NCBI GenBank assembly: GCA_910586875.1 | Contig: CAJUJI010000052.1 | Span: 1-9,121 of the forward strand | Length of the DNA stretch: 9,121 nt | DNA from: an uncultured Anaerotruncus sp. | GTDB taxonomy: Bacteria > Bacillota > Clostridia > Oscillospirales > Ruminococcaceae | Direction: 5' to 3' | Part shown: positions 6,031-9,121 of the stretch, piece by piece | Layout: each line of letters begins with the position of its first letter | Position numbering within the stretch: position 1 is the first letter of the stretch | Translations under genes and position numbers: made by a program | The notes under the pieces: generated by a model | What the model saw: only the letters and a program-made list of their open reading frames with translations | Told to the model about the DNA's origin: nothing | Database searches by the model: none

Positions 6031-7329
6031 ATGTTGGATTTTGCGGGCAAGAAGTTTGGTTTTGATACCCTGATGATACATGCCGGAACCGAGGCAGATC
6101 CGGTGACTCACGCGGTTACATTGCCGATTTATCAGACCACCGCCTATACCTTCGACAGCGTAAAACATGCAAAGGACCTGTTCGAGCTCAAAGAGTCAGG
6201 CAACATCTACACCCGCCTGAGCAATCCTACAGTGGATGCGCTGGAGCGGCGGGTTGCGGCGTTGGACGGCGGCGTTGGAGCATTGGCGATGGCTTCCGGC
6301 CACGCGGTCATGTACAACGCATTTTTGAACCTTGCAGGGGCGGGGGACGAGATTGTTTCCTCTATTTGCATCTATGGCGGCGCAATCAATATGATGAGTG
6401 TGACGCTTGACCGCATCGGCATTCGGGTGAAGTTTGTGGACCCGGACGACCTTGACGCATGGGAGGCGGCGATCACCGACAAAACCAAGGCATTCTTTGT
6501 GGAGGCGATTGGCAATCCGAATGCGAATCTTGCGGATATTGAGCAGATTGCCGCTATTGCCCACCGGCACGGGATTCCGCTGATTGTGGACTCCACCTTT
6601 ACAACGCCATATCTGATTAAGCCCATCGAGTTCGGTGCCGATTATGTGGTGCATTCGGCAACCAAATTCCTGGGCGGGCATGGAACGTCCATGTGCGGAA
6701 TTCTCACCGATGCAGGCACCTTCTGTTTCAAGGATAACCCGCGCTTCCCGCTGTATAATCAGCCGGATGTGAGCTATCATGGGGTCGTCTTTGCAGACTG
6801 CGGACCACAGGCATTTGTGCTGCGGCTGCGTGCAATGCTGCTGCGCGACCTGGGCGCCTGCTGTTCACCGATGAATGCGTTTTTGGTTTTGCAGGGGATT
6901 GAAACCCTCTCGTTGCGGATGCAGCGCCACTCAGAAAATGCGCTGAAAATTGCCCAATGGTTGGAGCAAAACCCAAAAGTTTCCTTTGTTCATTATCCTG
7001 GGCTGGAATCCAGCAAATATTTCAGCCTGGCGAAAAAATATCTGCCGCGCGGCGCGGGCGGCGTGTTTACATTTGGACTAAAGGGCGGCCGCGAAAACGG
7101 TGCGAAGTTTATCGATTCGCTTAGATTGTTCAGTCATGTTGCAAATGTGGGGGACGTGCGCTCGCTGGTCATCCATCCGGCGACCACCACCCATAGCCAG
7201 CTCAGCGATGAACAGCTAAAGGAAAGCGGTATCACCGCTCAGACCATCCGCCTTTCGATTGGTATTGAGGACGTGAAGGATCTGATTGCTGATTTGGAAC
7301 AGGCGATCAACGCTGCAATCCCAGACTGA
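6031..7329 (+). CDS. metY: O-acetylhomoserine sulfhydrylase (PLP-dependent, Cys/Met metabolism family)
   Basis: The enzyme uses O-acetylhomoserine plus sulfide (or methanethiol) to make homocysteine (or methionine) and acetate, in the cytoplasm. At 432 residues it has the usual length of MetY rather than the shorter cystathionine synthases and lyases (about 380-400). The PLP lysine is K212 in VHSATKFLGGHG. Other family blocks are the N-terminal FDTLMIHAGTEADP, TLPIYQTTAYTF, YTRLSNPTVDALERRVAALDGG, and the C-terminal NVGDVRSLVIHPATTTHSQL, IRLSIGIED. The start at 6031 has AAGGAGG (6019-6025) five nt upstream; the in-frame ATG at 6007 lies before that site and lacks one of its own. The gene is divergent from the S11 peptidase and is followed by a phosphoesterase gene 31 nt later. 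It could be called an O-acetylhomoserine aminocarboxypropyltransferase. Confidence 0.94.
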   Translation: MLDFAGKKFGFDTLMIHAGTEADPVTHAVTLPIYQTTAYTFDSVKHAKDLFELKESGNIYTRLSNPTVDALERRVAALDGGVGALAMASGHAVMYNAFLNLAGAGDEIVSSICIYGGAINMMSVTLDRIGIRVKFVDPDDLDAWEAAITDKTKAFFVEAIGNPNANLADIEQIAAIAHRHGIPLIVDSTFTTPYLIKPIEFGADYVVHSATKFLGGHGTSMCGILTDAGTFCFKDNPRFPLYNQPDVSYHGVVFADCGPQAFVLRLRAMLLRDLGACCSPMNAFLVLQGIETLSLRMQRHSENALKIAQWLEQNPKVSFVHYPGLESSKYFSLAKKYLPRGAGGVFTFGLKGGRENGAKFIDSLRLFSHVANVGDVRSLVIHPATTTHSQLSDEQLKESGITAQTIRLSIGIEDVKDLIADLEQAINAAIPD

Positions 7330-7360
7330 ATCAAAAAACAGCGTGAGGGGGATTCACAGA

Positions 7361-8035
7361 ATGGTTTACGTGACTGGTGATATTCATGCAGATATCGAGC
7401 GGTTAAAAAGCCGCGCGGTCAAACGGCTCAAACGCAATGATACACTGATTGTCTGCGGGGATTTTGGTTTTGTGTGGGATGGCTCGAAAACGGAGCAGAA
7501 GCTTTTAAAATGGCTGGGCAAGCGGCGGTACCATCTCCTGTTTGTCGAGGGCACCCATGACAATCTGGATTTGCTTGCGCAGTATCCCGAGGTGGACTAT
7601 TGCGGCGGACGTGCGCGGCAGATCAGCGGGCGCTGTCACCAGCTGCTGCGCGGTGAGGTTTATACCATCGAGGAAAACCGCGTCTTTGCCTTTGGCGGCG
7701 GCGAAAGTGCGGATATGGATACCCGCGTACAGGGGGAAAGCTGGTGGGCACAGGAGCTGCCCTCCGAGCAGGAGCTCGAACACGCACGTGAGCAGCTACA
7801 GGCGCATGGAAACGAGGTGGATTACATTGTAACCCATCAGCCTTCCAACATTGTGACCAGCTTTTTGGATATGGATAATAACCATACCAACCAGCTCGCC
7901 TCCTTTTTGGATGAGGTGTCCCAGCAGGTGCGTTATCAACATTGGTTTTTTGGCTATTGCCATATTGATAAAATTATCCCGCCCAAATATCACGCGCTCT
8001 ATCAAGAGGTTGTGCCGATGAATGGGAAGCTGTAA
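7361..8035 (+). CDS. Calcineurin-like metallophosphoesterase family protein with altered motifs
   Basis: This is a 224-residue cytoplasmic protein of the metal-dependent phosphoesterase superfamily; substrate unknown. Motif I is intact as G6-D7-I-H9, and motif II as G33-D34-F-G. Motif III, usually Gly-Asn-His-Asp/Glu, reads G64-T65-H66-D67. Motif IV is THQP (His159). Motif V, usually Gly-His-x-His, reads G198-Y199-C200-H201. Two common metal or phosphate ligands are therefore replaced (Asn by Thr, His by Tyr). The start at 7361 (MVYVTGDIHAD) is preceded by GAGGGGGAT about 10 nt upstream; a longer frame opening at 7286 would overlap the end of metY. It follows metY closely and is probably on the same transcript, but a functional link to sulfur metabolism is not evident. 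A terminator follows. Confidence 0.86.
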   Translation: MVYVTGDIHADIERLKSRAVKRLKRNDTLIVCGDFGFVWDGSKTEQKLLKWLGKRRYHLLFVEGTHDNLDLLAQYPEVDYCGGRARQISGRCHQLLRGEVYTIEENRVFAFGGGESADMDTRVQGESWWAQELPSEQELEHAREQLQAHGNEVDYIVTHQPSNIVTSFLDMDNNHTNQLASFLDEVSQQVRYQHWFFGYCHIDKIIPPKYHALYQEVVPMNGKL

Positions 8036-8044
8036 AATAAACGA

Positions 8045-8083
8045 AAAAAGCCTCTGCAGGTGTATTAGCGTGCAGAGGCTTTT
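8045..8083. terminator. Terminator after the phosphoesterase gene, probably bidirectional
   Basis: AGCCTCTGCA (8049-8058) pairs perfectly with TGCAGAGGCT (8071-8080) around a 12-nt loop. TTTT follows on the plus strand, and six A's at 8044-8049 give a T-run on the minus strand. It can end the metY-phosphoesterase transcript, 13-14 nt after the stop, and also the convergent small gene at 8093-8251. Confidence 0.88.
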
Positions 8084-8092
8084 ATACAGATT

Positions 8093-8251
8093 TTATTTTT
8101 GCATCAGATGAGCGGCGTATTGTTCCAGCTCTTGGCGGCTGGAAAACTTGACACCACATTGCTTAATGGTGGTTTGCACCATCGGCGGCAGCGAAGAAAA
8201 ATACTCCGCCAACTCATCTTGCTTTTGGAAAACATGATCAAATTCGGACAT
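8093..8251 (-). CDS. Small conserved-looking protein of unknown function (52 residues)
   Basis: A short minus-strand gene encodes 52 residues, beginning MSEFDHVFQKQDELAEYF, with SSLPPMVQTTIKQCGVKF in the middle and a C-terminal ELEQYAAHLMQK. A perfect AGGAGG (8265-8260) sits 8 nt before the ATG, and a bidirectional terminator lies just beyond the stop, so the unit has every mark of a real gene. It appears helical, charged and soluble, with no signal peptide or membrane segment. The SLPP-V-Q-T-I---GV-F pattern recalls short uncharacterised proteins I have seen in gut Clostridia (YFNSLPP, ETIMQSG), but I cannot name a family. The divergent space 8252-8419 is shared with the sdaAB promoter. The longer overlapping minus frame (8104-8289) lacks these signals. 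Confidence 0.77.
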   Translation of the reverse strand: MSEFDHVFQKQDELAEYFSSLPPMVQTTIKQCGVKFSSRQELEQYAAHLMQK

Positions 8252-8310
8252 GCTAAATACCTCCTGTTTGAGATAAGGAAAGTATGCACAATTTTAATGA
8301 ATTTATACCT

Positions 8311-8339
8311 ATTTCATTTTGTCGGTGGAATGATATAAT
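8311..8339 (+). promoter_or_regulatory. Promoter of sdaAB-sdaAA, extended -10
   Basis: TATAAT (8334-8339) is preceded by TG at 8331-8332, one base before the hexamer, an extended -10. The -35 position at 17 bp (8311-8316, ATTTCA) is weak. Transcription would start near 8346, giving a leader of about 74 nt. The upstream side is AT-rich. Confidence 0.6.
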
Positions 8340-8419
8340 AAATACAGAACAGACAGCTTTGCCTTCATGGCATCATAAAGATCAGCAAGATAAAATTTTA
8401 AAGGAGGTTTGGCTAACCG

Positions 8420-9079
8420 ATGGATGTGTTTGACATTCTGGGGCCGGTGATGATTGGTCCATCCAGCTCACACACGGCAGGAGCGGCGCGTATTGGATGG
8501 ATTGCGCAGGCTTTGCTGGGTGCGCCTGCGGTAAAGGTGGAGATTCTGCTGCATGGCTCGTTTGCAAAAACCTACAAAGGGCATGGCACCGACAAGGCGC
8601 TGGTAGCGGGCGTATTGGGGATGAAGCCGGATGACCCACGACTCAAAGAGAGTCTTGCACTGGCGCAGCAGGCAAAAATTGCAGTGACCGTTTCCACCGG
8701 CTATCTGGAAAATGCACATCCGAACACCGCGCGCATCCGTTTGGAGGACGCACAGGGGAATCGGATACAGGTGGAGGGCGCCTCGGTGGGCGGTGGCAGC
8801 ATCCTGATTACTAGGGTGAATGGAATGGAGGTATCCTTCAGCGGTCAGTACACAACACTGATTGTACTGCATCGGGACGCACCAGGCACCATTGCAGCGG
8901 TCACCAACTATATGGGAGAGCTGGGGGTTAATATCTGTAATTTTCGGCTGGCGCGCGAGCAGAAGGGCGGCACCGCAGTGATGACGATTGAGATGGATGG
9001 GAGCATTGGCCGCGAGGTGAACGAGCAGATCAAGCAGCTGCCCAACATCATCGGGTCCACGATGCTGCTGCCGAATTGA
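8420..9079 (+). CDS. sdaAB: L-serine dehydratase, iron-sulfur-dependent, beta subunit
   Basis: This is the beta subunit of the two-chain anaerobic-type L-serine ammonia-lyase, which converts L-serine to pyruvate and ammonia in the cytoplasm using a [4Fe-4S] cluster held by the alpha subunit. The 219-residue product has the family's N-terminal block GPSSSHTAGAARIG (13-26), HGSFAKTYKGHGTDKA (45-60), HPNTAR (100-105) and a C-terminal ACT domain (about 145-219, LIVLHRDAPGTIAAVTNYMG), as expected for the usual 220. The start at 8420 is set by reading frame: an in-frame TAA at 8414-8416 excludes earlier starts. AAGGAGG at 8401-8407 is 12 nt upstream, longer than usual. sdaAA follows after 8 nt. The ACT domain may bind an amino acid as a regulator. 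Confidence 0.95.
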   Translation: MDVFDILGPVMIGPSSSHTAGAARIGWIAQALLGAPAVKVEILLHGSFAKTYKGHGTDKALVAGVLGMKPDDPRLKESLALAQQAKIAVTVSTGYLENAHPNTARIRLEDAQGNRIQVEGASVGGGSILITRVNGMEVSFSGQYTTLIVLHRDAPGTIAAVTNYMGELGVNICNFRLAREQKGGTAVMTIEMDGSIGREVNEQIKQLPNIIGSTMLLPN

Positions 9080-9087
9080 GGAGGAAA

Positions 9088-9121
9088 ATGAGCGTGGAAA
9101 TCGGATATGATACCATTACAG
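9088..9121 (+). CDS. sdaAA: Start of a gene after sdaAB, probably L-serine dehydratase alpha subunit (partial)
   Basis: ATG at 9088 opens a frame (MSVEIGYDTIT) that runs off the window end after 11 codons. A GAGGAGG (9078-9084) overlaps the sdaAB stop and lies three nt upstream. Only the N-terminus is visible, so the identity rests mainly on position: sdaAA, which holds the cluster-binding cysteines, normally follows sdaAB. A short helical start with Y/F-x-T-I is plausible for that subunit. Confidence 0.6.
   Translation, partial: MSVEIGYDTIT

Noticed and set aside
7286..7360. Upstream start for the phosphoesterase overlapping metY
   Set aside because: The conserved phosphoesterase fold begins right at MVYVTGDIHAD (7361), which has its own ribosome site; the extension has no family resemblance.
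8104..8289. 61-codon minus-strand frame overlapping the small gene
   Set aside because: It has no ribosome binding site and is in a different frame from the AGGAGG-led 52-codon gene in the same place.

Overview
The window looks like a chromosomal housekeeping stretch from a Gram-positive, probably anaerobic Clostridia member, perhaps Oscillospiraceae/Ruminococcaceae-like. Reasons: moderate-to-high GC content, strong AAGGAGG-type ribosome binding sites, extended -10 promoters, an rpsO-pnp pair, a DUF4349 lipoprotein, an S11 D-Ala-D-Ala carboxypeptidase-like protein with a Ser-rich stalk, and a two-subunit iron-sulfur serine dehydratase. The family-level placement is inference. I see no phage, transposase, CRISPR array, tRNA or rRNA.

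Layout. 1-442 has no convincing gene. It holds a run of strong hairpins (57-240) that resembles a dispersed intergenic repeat, then an extended -10 promoter (274-302) and a structured rpsO leader (about 352-442). rpsO (443-709) and pnp (901-3015) follow on the plus strand. The 191-base gap between them is rich in RNA structure: a 14-bp hairpin, a nested stem, and a hairpin that buries the pnp Shine-Dalgarno sequence. A bidirectional terminator (3046-3079) separates pnp from two minus-strand envelope genes. These are a DUF4349 lipoprotein (3105-4142) and a membrane-anchored S11 peptidase homologue (4280-5770) whose second and third active-site motifs are altered. A terminator (4236-4270) lies between these two. 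The peptidase gene has a leader with mutually exclusive hairpins (5788-5846).

On the plus strand, metY (6031-7329, O-acetylhomoserine sulfhydrylase) is followed 31 nt later by a small metallophosphoesterase (7361-8035) and a terminator (8045-8083). A 52-codon minus-strand gene (8093-8251) sits behind that terminator. An extended -10 promoter (8311-8339) then drives sdaAB (8420-9079). The start of the putative sdaAA (9088 onward) is cut by the window end.

How the genes work together: rpsO/pnp couple ribosome assembly and RNA turnover. The two minus-strand genes both make exported, membrane-anchored proteins. metY and sdaAB/sdaAA belong to sulfur amino acid synthesis and serine breakdown. No single new multi-gene system is evident. 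The most interesting material is RNA-level regulation (rpsO leader, pnp leader, peptidase leader), two enzymes with unusual active-site motifs, and a small gene that is easily missed.
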